The translations under genes and the position numbers were made by a program. Below the pieces are notes generated by a model, which had not been told where the DNA came from, searched no databases, and saw nothing but the letters and a program-made list of their open reading frames with translations. Positions 7,472 through 18,283 of a stretch of 64,000 bases of DNA are shown one piece after another. How positions within the stretch are numbered: the first letter of the stretch is position 1; every line of letters begins with the position of its first letter. The DNA lies in contig NZ_VTVE01000001.1 in the NCBI RefSeq assembly GCF_010906925.1, forward strand, positions 558,001 to 622,000, given 5' to 3'. This DNA is from Pseudobutyrivibrio xylanivorans (GTDB taxonomy: Bacteria; Bacillota; Clostridia; Lachnospirales; Lachnospiraceae).

Positions 7472-8971
7472 ATGACTTGTGAAAAGTGTGGTGCTGTAAT
7501 TGAAGATGGACATATTATGTGCCAGAAGTGCGGTGCACTTGTTACTATTGGAACAAAGAATAATTATGGAATTAACTGGGATACTGAACCAGCTAATAAG
7601 GTGTCAGACCCTTTTTTTGAACTGCAAGATAAAGAAGTTAAAGAAGATATAGAAGATATAGAAGTAGATATTGTAGAAGATATTGAAGGTATAAAAACAG
7701 ATGAAGAGATAGATAAGTATGAAAAGCATATCCCTGTAAGACTTATTTGCTTGTTTGTAATAGCCATCATAGTTACAGTTGGAGCTATATTAAAAGGAAA
7801 ATCTTTTTTTGAAGAAAGAGAAGAAAAAGCGTTTGTTAATCATATATATGAGAATGAATGGGCCTATGAAAACATGGAAGAGTCAGATGGTAGGATTCGA
7901 TACTACTCATTTAACAATGGTATTTATGACAGCAATGGTGAGATGTATTGTAGTAAGTCCAATATAGATGATCAGAAAACCACTGTCTTGTTTAATTATT
8001 CCAATACTAGATGTCGCTATATTGATTTTTCAGATTCAAAAGATGGTGAATCCGGAATTTTATATATAGGTGCTGATGGTGAAAAAAGTAAAATAGCTGA
8101 AAATGTATGTGAAATATATGGCACAGGACTATTTGGAGAAAAGGATAGTTATTATCTCACCAAAGATGGTGAAGTTTATAGTTATGATGACAAGACATGC
8201 AAAAGCACACTACGCTACGAGAATGTTATGACTATGGCGGTTGATGAACTTGGGGATTCAGTAGCATATCTATGTGAGAATGAAGGAGAATATGTAGTAA
8301 ACTACACTGATGAGGATACCGTAATCGAGATAATAAGAGGAGAAAAGAAGCTGGCTCCTTTTGGAATTTCGAAGCGTTATCATGGTAATTATATTTTTCT
8401 AAGAGACATGGATAATGGAGAAATATATAGGTTTTCTTTTTCTACAAAACAACTTGAGGACTTGGAAATTAATGCACCAAAAATGTCAGATGCCGTTTTT
8501 AACAAAACGACAAAATGGCTGTTGGTTAACTCAAATGGTTCACTTTATTGGTGCAAACCTGATACAGAGCCTTCTATTCTTGCAACAAATTTTGAAAATA
8601 GGGATTATGCAAATTATCTTGTGGATGGATTTGTATGTACTTTGGTGGTTGATGATAAAAGTATCTTTCAGTACAGGCTTGATGTCAGTGGTGATCAGTA
8701 TTATCTAAATCTGGAACAGGTGAGTGATGATTATGTAATTGAAGATTATGTTGTTGAAAGCGATGGAGATGTAGTCTTCTTATCTGAAGATAGCCTATAT
8801 TGGTCTAGGTATGCTTCAAGTGACCCGGTAGAAATATTAAGTGATGTCAAAGCTTTATATCCTGATGAAGGTTCATTTAACAATTATACGGCAGTGGTGT
8901 TAACTGAAGATGATGAATATTATTTATGGGTGGATGGACAATTAATTAAGCTTGATAAATCTCCATTTTAA
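7472..8971 (+). CDS. Zinc-ribbon, single-pass membrane protein with large external domain
   Basis: 499 aa, function unknown. Residues 1-25 form a zinc ribbon (CEKCG and CQKCG, two CxxC knuckles). A very acidic linker rich in Glu/Asp/Ile runs to about 85. One membrane helix (about 90-110, IPVRLICLFVIAIIVTVGAI) follows. About 390 external residues consist of repeating short strands with YSFNNGIYD, YYLTKDGEVYSYDD and LYWCKPDTEP types, suggesting a beta-propeller-like fold. The inside-out layout (ribbon in, propeller out) suggests a sensor or stress protein. GGGAGG precedes the ATG. A decayed copy of its N-terminus lies at 9142. Confidence 0.7.
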   Translation: MTCEKCGAVIEDGHIMCQKCGALVTIGTKNNYGINWDTEPANKVSDPFFELQDKEVKEDIEDIEVDIVEDIEGIKTDEEIDKYEKHIPVRLICLFVIAIIVTVGAILKGKSFFEEREEKAFVNHIYENEWAYENMEESDGRIRYYSFNNGIYDSNGEMYCSKSNIDDQKTTVLFNYSNTRCRYIDFSDSKDGESGILYIGADGEKSKIAENVCEIYGTGLFGEKDSYYLTKDGEVYSYDDKTCKSTLRYENVMTMAVDELGDSVAYLCENEGEYVVNYTDEDTVIEIIRGEKKLAPFGISKRYHGNYIFLRDMDNGEIYRFSFSTKQLEDLEINAPKMSDAVFNKTTKWLLVNSNGSLYWCKPDTEPSILATNFENRDYANYLVDGFVCTLVVDDKSIFQYRLDVSGDQYYLNLEQVSDDYVIEDYVVESDGDVVFLSEDSLYWSRYASSDPVEILSDVKALYPDEGSFNNYTAVVLTEDDEYYLWVDGQLIKLDKSPF

Positions 8972-8989
8972 TTAAGGGATTGTTTTTCA

Positions 8990-9030
8990 ACAGTGAGCAT
9001 AAACTTATGGTTTATGCCCACTGCTTTTTT
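8990..9030 (+). terminator. Rho-independent terminator
   Basis: CAGTGAGCATAAAC, a TTATG loop, GTTTATGCCCACTG, then TTTTTT. The stem is about 14 bp with one mismatch. Confidence 0.88.
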
Positions 9031-9098
9031 GTTGATGTATAGATAATTTGGGTAATGTTAAAATATTATCAATAAGAGCAATTGATCAACCCGGGACA

Positions 9099-9127
9099 TT
9101 GAGAGATGTTGCTCATACTGTTATAAT
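9099..9127 (+). promoter_or_regulatory. Sigma-A promoter of the OFA transporter
   Basis: TTGAGA at 9099-9104, a 17-base spacer and a perfect TATAAT at 9122-9127. It sits about 100 bases before the transporter start. Confidence 0.65.
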
Positions 9128-9141
9128 ATGCAAAATATAAC

Positions 9142-9204
9142 AAGTGTGGTGCAATAATCGAAAATGATAAATTGATTGCTTTAACTAAAATATCTATTAG
9201 TTAA
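9142..9204 (+). pseudogene. Relic of a zinc-ribbon N-terminus
   Basis: The in-frame stretch reads KCGAIIENDKLIA and then stops at TAA (9202-9204). It matches KCGAVIEDGHIM of the gene at 7472 in protein and DNA (AAGTGTGGTGC is shared). The upstream ATG at 9128 is out of frame by two bases, and the second CxxC is lost. It looks like the degraded start of a tandem paralogue, now forming the leader of the transporter gene. Confidence 0.45.
9181..9204. repeat. Perfect inverted repeat before the OFA transporter
   Basis: TTAACTAA and TTAGTTAA are exact inverted copies separated by eight bases, lying just upstream of the AAGGAGA ribosome site. It could be an operator downstream of the promoter or a leader hairpin. 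Confidence 0.5.
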
Positions 9205-9227
9205 ACTGCGTATTAAGGAGAATAATA

Positions 9228-10460
9228 ATGAATTTAGACAAAAAAAGATGGATTATTTTACTGGCAGGATGTTTTATTAATCTATGCCTAGGTTCTATTT
9301 ATGCATGGAGTATCTTTTCTTCAGCTATGGCTGACTACTTCAACAATTCACTTGGTATGAATGTTACAGCCCTTGATTTAGGTATTGTATATACTATAGC
9401 AAACTCAGTTGGACCTATCACAATGATTTCTGGCGGTTGGTTCAATGACAAGATTGGACCAAAGAAAGTTATTCTTGTAGGTGGTATCATGTGGGGACTT
9501 GGTATGTTCCTTTCAGGTTTTGCTACAAGCATTAATTTCTTAGTAGTGACATACGGTCTCATTGGTGGTCTTGGACTGGGTATGGCATACGGTAGCACTA
9601 TTTCAACATGTGTTAAGTTCTTCCCAGATAAGCGTGGACTTATTGGTGGTATTACAACGGCTGTTTATGGATTGGGCTCAGTTATTCTTCCTCCAATCGT
9701 AACAAAGGTTGTAGCAAGCACAGATGCAACATTTGCATTTAAGGCAGTAGGTATTGCATTCCTTATTCTCATTGCTGTATCTTGCCTATTCCTTGAGCAG
9801 TGTCCTGAAGGCTACAAGCCAGAAGGATGGGAGCCAGCAGTTGCGAAGGCAGGGGTTGCGCCAAAGAATTTAGACTGGAAGGGCATGATTAAGACTCCAG
9901 TATTCTATACAATGCTCCTTCTTCTTACATGCGGTGCATTCACAGGTATGATGGTTATTCCAATGGCTTCACCTATCGCTCAGAATATGGTTGGTATGAC
10001 ACCAGCAGCTGCCGCAGCAGCAGTATCTGTATTAGCACTTTTCAATGCTTTCGGTCGTATAGTTGCAGGTACTCTTTCTGACAAGATTGGTCGTATCAAT
10101 ACACTTACACTTGCCTGTGTTTTAGGTGGTGCTGGACTTCTTTGCCTTTACTTTACAGGTGCAGGTTCTGTTGCTCAGTTCTACGTAGGCCTTTCTGTAG
10201 TAGGTGTTAGCTTTGGTTCATTTATGGGTGTTTATCCTGGATTTACAGCTGATCAGTTTGGACCAAAGAACAATTCGGTAAATTACGGAATCATGTTTAT
10301 TGGTTTTGCATTAGCAGGTTACTTCGGACCAATGATTATGAAAAACACTGTAGCAAAATATGGTGTTTACCAGAGAGCATTCCTCATTGCATGTGTATTC
10401 TCAGTAGTGGGAGTAATTTTCACTATTATTTACAGAGCACTTAATAAGAAAAGCAACTAA
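9228..10460 (+). CDS. OFA-family MFS transporter (oxalate/formate antiporter-like)
   Basis: 410 aa with 12 predicted membrane helices. The first helix, LLAGCFINLCLGSIYAWSIF, is the hallmark of the OFA subgroup (OxlT, YhjX). GGWFNDKIGPKK between TM2 and TM3 is the MFS A-motif, and GTLSDKIGRINT between TM8 and TM9 is its repeat. OFA members exchange monocarboxylates such as oxalate/formate or take up pyruvate or lactate; the substrate here is unknown. Codon use is strongly biased, suggesting high expression. It is monocistronic, between its own promoter and terminator. Confidence 0.88.
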   Translation: MNLDKKRWIILLAGCFINLCLGSIYAWSIFSSAMADYFNNSLGMNVTALDLGIVYTIANSVGPITMISGGWFNDKIGPKKVILVGGIMWGLGMFLSGFATSINFLVVTYGLIGGLGLGMAYGSTISTCVKFFPDKRGLIGGITTAVYGLGSVILPPIVTKVVASTDATFAFKAVGIAFLILIAVSCLFLEQCPEGYKPEGWEPAVAKAGVAPKNLDWKGMIKTPVFYTMLLLLTCGAFTGMMVIPMASPIAQNMVGMTPAAAAAAVSVLALFNAFGRIVAGTLSDKIGRINTLTLACVLGGAGLLCLYFTGAGSVAQFYVGLSVVGVSFGSFMGVYPGFTADQFGPKNNSVNYGIMFIGFALAGYFGPMIMKNTVAKYGVYQRAFLIACVFSVVGVIFTIIYRALNKKSN

Positions 10461-10472
10461 TTATATTTATTT

Positions 10473-10505
10473 AAGCGGGTAGGCAATTGCTTGCCCGCTT
10501 TATTT
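10473..10505 (+). terminator. Rho-independent terminator
   Basis: AAGCGGGTAGGCAA and TTGCCCGCTT form a GC-rich stem followed by TATTT. It ends the OFA transporter mRNA. Confidence 0.8.
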
Positions 10506-10592
10506 AAACCTTTAAGTTTGTGAATAATTTGTGAAAACCATACAAAAGGAGTTTATAAGAATTTGCTAAAACGTAAAAAATGGAATTTGCAT

Positions 10593-10622
10593 CTTTACAA
10601 GTGTAAAGTTTATGGTAAAGTA
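10593..10622 (+). promoter_or_regulatory. Candidate promoter with 16-bp palindrome, licT
   Basis: CTTTACAAGTGTAAAG (10593-10608) is a palindrome (7-bp arms around AG) that contains a TTTACA -35-like box. TAAAGT at 10616-10621 could be the -10 box. It lies upstream of the RAT/terminator leader of the antiterminator gene, so the palindrome is a candidate repressor site. Confidence 0.4.
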
Positions 10623-10643
10623 TTCTCATAAACAAACAAGTTC

Positions 10644-10672
10644 GGATTGTTACTGCAAGGCAGGCAAGACTG
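10644..10672 (+). promoter_or_regulatory. RAT antiterminator site upstream of licT
   Basis: GGATTGTTACTGC-AAG-GCAGGCAAGAC is a near-consensus ribonucleic antiterminator for the BglG/LicT/SacY family (GGATTGTTACTGC...GCAGGC(A)AAACC). Its 3' edge overlaps the left arm of the terminator at 10668. Binding of the LicT-type protein should prevent termination, giving positive autoregulation. Confidence 0.88.
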
Positions 10673-10740
10673 AATCGTCCATTACACATAGTCTAGGACT
10701 ATGATATTATGTAAGGGGATGATTTGGTCATTTTTTATTT
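10668..10740 (+). terminator. Conditional terminator in the licT leader
   Basis: GACTGAATCGTCC (10668-10680) pairs with GGATGATTTGGTC (10717-10729), with mismatches only as G-U. An inner CATAGTC-TAG-GACTATG hairpin sits between them, and the T run is at 10731-10736. It is mutually exclusive with the RAT. Confidence 0.85.
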
Positions 10741-10770
10741 TAAGGGAAATTTTTAAAGAGAATCACTAGA

Positions 10771-11598
10771 ATGAAGATTAAAAAGATTTTAAATAATAAT
10801 GCAGCCTTGGCCTTAGATGACAAGGGGAACGAGATAGTTTATACAGGATGCGGCCTATGTTTTCAGAAGAAAATAGGTGATGAGATAGATGAAGGTAAAA
10901 TAGAAAAGACTTTTGTCATGGAAAAGCCCAACGAACAGTTCAAGCAGCTTGTTTCGGAGATGCCTTATGAACAGATTCAGGTGGCAGATGAAATCATCAA
11001 ATACGCCGGTGACATGCTTAATAAACGTCTTTGCAATAATATTTATATCACTCTTACTGACCATTTAGGATATGCAATAGAACGAGCAAAGACGGGTACT
11101 GTTTTAAGAAACAAGCTCCTTTGGGAAATTAAGAATTTCTACAAGACAGAGTACAGCATTGGATGCCATGCTCTTGATATGATAAAGGAAAAGCTTGGTG
11201 TTACGCTTCCTGATGATGAGGCAGGGTTCTTTGCCCTTCATATCGTAAATGCGGAGCTTGATGGCAACATGCATCACACTCTTGAGACATCAGAGGTGAT
11301 TAGCGACATAGTTAGTATTGTAAAATACACATTCAATACTACACTTGATGAGAATACATTATCATACGAGCGATTTATCACTCATTTGAAATACTTCTTA
11401 CAGCGTGCTGAGAAGAGAGAGTATTATCCAGCTGATAATGTAGACATGTTTAACATGATGATTAAAAAGTTTCCTGAGGCTTACAAATGTGCAATACGCA
11501 TTAAAAGCTATATGGAATCCAAATTTCCAGAAGAAATTACCGACGAGGAAATGCTTTATTTGGTAGTGCATATTTCTCGAATTACAGATAGAAAATAA
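10771..11598 (+). CDS. licT: BglG/LicT-type transcription antiterminator
   Basis: 275 aa, the family length. The N-terminal co-antiterminator RNA-binding domain (1-56) begins MKIKKILNNNAAL and has EIVYTGCGLCFQKKIGD. PRD1 (about 65-165) has the conserved LTDHLGYAI and FFALHIVNAE histidines; PRD2 (about 170-275) has THLKYFLQRAE and LYLVVHISRI. The PTS phosphorylates these histidines to couple activity to sugar supply and catabolite status. It binds the RAT sites at 10644 and 11604. It is encoded just before its PTS target, as usual. Confidence 0.93.
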   Translation: MKIKKILNNNAALALDDKGNEIVYTGCGLCFQKKIGDEIDEGKIEKTFVMEKPNEQFKQLVSEMPYEQIQVADEIIKYAGDMLNKRLCNNIYITLTDHLGYAIERAKTGTVLRNKLLWEIKNFYKTEYSIGCHALDMIKEKLGVTLPDDEAGFFALHIVNAELDGNMHHTLETSEVISDIVSIVKYTFNTTLDENTLSYERFITHLKYFLQRAEKREYYPADNVDMFNMMIKKFPEAYKCAIRIKSYMESKFPEEITDEEMLYLVVHISRITDRK

Positions 11599-11603
11599 TT
11601 AAT

Positions 11604-11635
11604 GGATAGTTACGGCGTGAGAGCCGGCTAAACCT
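11604..11635 (+). promoter_or_regulatory. RAT antiterminator site upstream of the PTS gene
   Basis: GGATAGTTACGGC-GTGAGA-GCCGGCTAAACC matches the RAT layout with compensated stem changes (CTGC/GCAG to CGGC/GCCG). The 3' part overlaps the terminator arm at 11631. Confidence 0.87.
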
Positions 11636-11681
11636 GTACGAATATATAGAGTAGTTCTATGTCTTTGTGCAGGTTTTTTTA
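11631..11681 (+). terminator. Conditional terminator between licT and the PTS gene
   Basis: AACCTGTAC pairs with GTGCAGGTT around an AT-rich loop, then T7. It should stop read-through unless the LicT-type protein holds the overlapping RAT. Confidence 0.87.
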
Positions 11682-11750
11682 TTTGAATTTTACAGATCAG
11701 TGCGCAGGATCTGGAAAAGATAAAAATTGTTATTTAAAAGAGAGGGTTAA

Positions 11751-13628
<1,878 letters not shown>

Positions 13629-13666
13629 ATAATCATTTATAATATGCATATAAAGAAATAAGTTAG

Positions 13667-15118
<1,452 letters not shown>

Positions 15119-15133
15119 TAATTTTGTAATAAA

Positions 15134-15166
15134 TCCCCTAAAGCTAATTGGCTTTAGGGGGTTTTT
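15134..15166 (+). terminator. Rho-independent terminator of the beta-glucoside operon
   Basis: CCCCTAAAGC, a TAATT loop, GGCTTTAGGGGG, then TTTTT. Confidence 0.9.
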
Positions 15167-15344
15167 GCTAAATAGGAAATTCACATTGCTGAGTTTTCAT
15201 GGGAAAATTCTGAAAAGTAAATATATTTCAAAAATATTACATTTATTGTAATAAACACTTCACAATTAAAAAGAGATGTGTTATCATTTTACATGTACTG
15301 ATCAGTTACACTAGATTTTGAGACAAAACGAAAGGAATTTGCTA

Positions 15345-16532
15345 ATGCACTATAGAAGTAAGATTTTTGCTTCACTCTTTCTCACTGCAGTATTAGCTTT
15401 AGGCTGTGCCCCTAGCAACCAAAAAGTGAAGGCTGCGACCAATAAAATAGTCGTAGGAGCTGATGCGCCTACAATTTCAGATGCTATTGATATGGCTGTT
15501 TCTGGCGATACTATCGTCGTTCCTGCAGGAAATTATATCGAGCAGCTATATATTGAAACAGATGGGATTTCAATCGTCGGTGAAGATGGAGCTATCTTAG
15601 ATGGCTCAACAATAACCCCTAACTCACGCGACAATTCGATGATATGCGTTAATGCCTCAGATGTTTCAATTGCTAATCTGGAAATCAAAGAATTTAAGCT
15701 TGATGGACCATCCACATCAATTGTGCCAATCGGAATTGAGGTTGATGGGGGTTCAAGCAACATAACCATTTCTCATTGCAAAATTCACGATATGGGTTGC
15801 ATTTATAAGAACGATTCAGATGCCTATAATGCACATGGGATTCTTGTTTCGGCTCCTGTAGATGAACCTATAGATGGGATTACTATTGATGGATGCGAGT
15901 TATACAACTTGAGTCTTGGAAATAGTGAATCTCTTGCTTTAAACGGTAATGTTTCTAATTTTATAGTTTCGAATAATTACATTCATAATTGCGATAACAT
16001 TGGAATTGATGCTATTGGCTATGAAAAAGCTGAAGAATATGATGAGGCTGATAGAGCGCGAAATGGTGAGATAGTATCCAATATAGTTGAGTACATATCA
16101 TCAGATCCAGAGGTCAATGTTACCTATGATGACAAATGTGCCGGAGGTATTTATGTTGACGGTGCAAGAGACATTGAAATATACGGAAATAGTGTATCGT
16201 TTTGTGATATTGGAATAGAGGTGGCTAGTGAGCATGTTGGTACATTCGTAACAGGTATCAATGTGCATGATAACGAGTTGAAAAATAATAATGCGTTTGC
16301 TGGAATAAGTTTCGGCGGTTATGATGTATCAAACACGGGGAGTGCGACAAGTTGCGTATTCAAAAATAATAATATATTAAACACCGCAGGGACTTGTTTC
16401 AAAGTACAATATGCATGCAATTCCTCAAATATTATTTCGGACAACGTATTCGATGCCCAAGGTACAGCCGTTAAGTATCAAGAAATGTACGGCGAGTACA
16501 GTGCAGGAAATACAGTTGTGGGAAATAATTAA
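15345..16532 (+). CDS. Secreted or lipid-anchored right-handed beta-helix protein
   Basis: 395 aa from the ATG with AAAGGAA 8 bases upstream. The signal peptide (1-25) ends LALGC, a near-lipobox, so a lipoprotein is likely; cleavage after KVKA is an alternative. The rest is repeated short strands of parallel beta-helix (PbH1) type: VVPAGNYIEQLYIE, GISIVGEDGAILDGST, then many NITISHCKIHD, FIVSNNYIHNC, IEIYGNSVSFC and ISDNVFDAQG turns. Such folds are found in pectate lyases and other polysaccharide lyases or epimerases, but no catalytic signature is certain. It is more Ser/Asn-rich than its neighbours. It has its own short transcript. Confidence 0.75.
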   Translation: MHYRSKIFASLFLTAVLALGCAPSNQKVKAATNKIVVGADAPTISDAIDMAVSGDTIVVPAGNYIEQLYIETDGISIVGEDGAILDGSTITPNSRDNSMICVNASDVSIANLEIKEFKLDGPSTSIVPIGIEVDGGSSNITISHCKIHDMGCIYKNDSDAYNAHGILVSAPVDEPIDGITIDGCELYNLSLGNSESLALNGNVSNFIVSNNYIHNCDNIGIDAIGYEKAEEYDEADRARNGEIVSNIVEYISSDPEVNVTYDDKCAGGIYVDGARDIEIYGNSVSFCDIGIEVASEHVGTFVTGINVHDNELKNNNAFAGISFGGYDVSNTGSATSCVFKNNNILNTAGTCFKVQYACNSSNIISDNVFDAQGTAVKYQEMYGEYSAGNTVVGNN

Positions 16533-16558
16533 TAAACCTCCCTTATTTTATAACATAC

Positions 16559-16585
16559 AAAAAGTGCTGCCTAGGCAGCACTTTT
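16559..16585. terminator. Bidirectional terminator
   Basis: AAAAGTGCTGCC-TA-GGCAGCACTTTT is perfectly symmetric, with A and T tracts on both sides. It lies between the 3' ends of the convergent beta-helix and PTS_EIIC genes. Confidence 0.88.
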
Positions 16586-16599
16586 CTAGTTTTTATATT

Positions 16600-17682
16600 C
16601 TATCCTAACTTCATGTCACCAGGTTTTACCCAGCCTAACTTGTTTGCAAATCTATTGAAGAGAGGGCAAAGTATTGCTGGAGCAACAAAACAGATAATGA
16701 CAAGTCCAGCCCAATCCATTCCAGTGATAGCTGATTTAGAACCAGCAGCTATATCATTAACCCAACCGGTATACACGCCGATTTGTCCTACAAGTCCACA
16801 AGTGCCCATTCCAGAGGCAACAGGAGTTCCATTCATTTCCATCTTAAATACACATGTAGCAAGAGGGCCTGTAATAGCAGAGCATAGAATAGGCGCAATC
16901 CATATTCTAGGGTTTTTAATAATATTTCCCATTTGAAGCATTGATGTGCCGATACCCTGAGAAATAAGACCTCCCCATTTATTCTCCTTAAAACTCATTA
17001 CAGCAAAACCTACCATCTGTGCACAACATCCGGCAACAGCTGCTCCGCCAGCAAGACCTGTAAGAGAAAGAGCGGCACAAATTGCGGCTGATGATATTGG
17101 AAGTGTGAGAGCGATTCCTACAATAACGGAAACTAGTATTCCCATGATAAAAGGCTGCTTTGTTGTAGCCCACATAACAAGGTCACCTACGTAATTGGCA
17201 GCTTTTCCAAGAGCTGGCGCCCACCATGCAGAAAGGGCAATACCAATACCGATTGTAACAAGTGGTGTTACAAGAATATCTATTTTAGTCTCCTTTGAAA
17301 CAGCTTTACCAGCTTCTGCTGAGATGATTGCAACAAATAAAACAGCCAGAGGACCGCCTGCTCCGCCTAGGGCATTAGAGGCAAAACCTACTGTTATTAA
17401 TGAAAATAGCACAAGTGGAGGAGCCTGAAGTGCATAGCCGATAGCAATGGCCATTGCTGGTCCACTCATAGCCATAGCAAGACCGCCTACAGTATAATCG
17501 GTACCTGCTATGGTGGCAACTGGCTCTATTAGAAATCCAATACCTAGCTGTCCGCCTATAGTATTAATGATTGTTCCTATTAAAAGGGAACAAAAAAGAC
17601 CTTGGGCCATAGCTCCTAAAGCATCGATTAAGTAACGCTTTACGGAGATTTCAATATTTTTTCTTTTTAAAAATGATTTCAT
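16600..17682 (-). CDS. PTS_EIIC_2-type membrane protein
   Basis: 360 aa, about nine to ten membrane segments, very Gly/Ala-rich. It reads like the PTS_EIIC_2 family: ISVKRYLIDALGAMAQGLFCSLLIGTI at the start, TVGGLAMAMSGPAMAIAIGYALQAPPLV, GGAGGPLAVLFVAIISAEAGK and a C-terminal CFVAPAILCPLFNRFA. There is no EIIA, EIIB or sugar kinase next to it, so a true phosphotransfer role is doubtful; members are often solitary. AGGAGA lies 6 bases before the start on the minus strand. The promoter lies in the 17683-17884 divergent gap. Confidence 0.78.
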   Translation of the reverse strand: MKSFLKRKNIEISVKRYLIDALGAMAQGLFCSLLIGTIINTIGGQLGIGFLIEPVATIAGTDYTVGGLAMAMSGPAMAIAIGYALQAPPLVLFSLITVGFASNALGGAGGPLAVLFVAIISAEAGKAVSKETKIDILVTPLVTIGIGIALSAWWAPALGKAANYVGDLVMWATTKQPFIMGILVSVIVGIALTLPISSAAICAALSLTGLAGGAAVAGCCAQMVGFAVMSFKENKWGGLISQGIGTSMLQMGNIIKNPRIWIAPILCSAITGPLATCVFKMEMNGTPVASGMGTCGLVGQIGVYTGWVNDIAAGSKSAITGMDWAGLVIICFVAPAILCPLFNRFANKLGWVKPGDMKLG

Positions 17683-17884
17683 TATTTTTCTCCTATATTT
17701 TTGTATAACAATTTTGATTTTATATTATTCGACAGTTAGGCGCAAATATATTTAAAATGTCTGAAAATAGAGGGAGGAAATGGCTTCAAAAAATACAGGT
17801 GACAGAAATCTTGCGAGGTGTTATAATAAATGCAAATATTGTGTCAATAATATTTTCTATAACAGGACGATTGGAGAGAGGGGT

Positions 17885-18145
17885 ATGACAATTAAATCTG
17901 GCATCAACGCAGCCCAGTATCAGGAGAGTCTCAAGCAAATGAAGACTACAGAGGCTAAGCAGGCAAAAGAAAGTAGGAAACTTACTACAAGTAAGCAAGT
18001 AAAGGCAGAGATTAAGGAAAAAACTACATCCGACAGTTTAAAAAAACCTATAAAAGAATCTGGTAGATTAAATACTAACAGCAATAGCATTAAAGAAATA
18101 GATGCGCTATCAGCTATGTCAGAGCTGGAAAACTTTGACATATAA
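17885..18145 (+). CDS. Small Lys/Ser-rich protein of unknown function
   Basis: 86 aa from ATG 17885, chosen because GGAGAGAGGGG lies directly upstream; an in-frame extension to 17780 is possible but has a Cys-rich, unlikely sequence. It is highly charged (MKTTEAKQAKESRK, then SLKKPIKESGR) and predicted mostly disordered or helical, ending in an acidic SAMSELENFDI. There is no signal or membrane segment. It has its own terminator and is followed by a chemoreceptor, which may or may not be related. Confidence 0.5.
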   Translation: MTIKSGINAAQYQESLKQMKTTEAKQAKESRKLTTSKQVKAEIKEKTTSDSLKKPIKESGRLNTNSNSIKEIDALSAMSELENFDI

Positions 18146-18155
18146 AAAACATTAA

Positions 18156-18192
18156 AAGCTCTCGAACAATAAAAATTCGAGAGCTTTTTTTT
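18156..18192 (+). terminator. Rho-independent terminator
   Basis: AAGCTCTCGAA, a nine-base loop, TTCGAGAGCTT, then a run of T. Confidence 0.9.
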
Positions 18193-18283
18193 GCACAGCT
18201 TTTTTTTTCACGAAAATTACATATATGACGTTTAAAATAAACCTACTAGTGGTTTCTAAAAGACTTTTAGAAGGAGATTGATT

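Noticed and set aside
15318-15344. TTG start extending the beta-helix protein by nine residues
   Set aside because: The ribosome site AAAGGAA fits the internal ATG at 15345, which also places the signal peptide at the N-terminus.
16600-17682. Complete PTS with IIA/IIB partners
   Set aside because: No adjacent phosphotransfer domains exist; the neighbouring bglF-like gene is a self-contained IIBCA.
18195-18283. Sigma-28 (motility) promoter before the chemoreceptor
   Set aside because: No convincing TAAA-N15-GCCGATAA pattern could be found in the gap.
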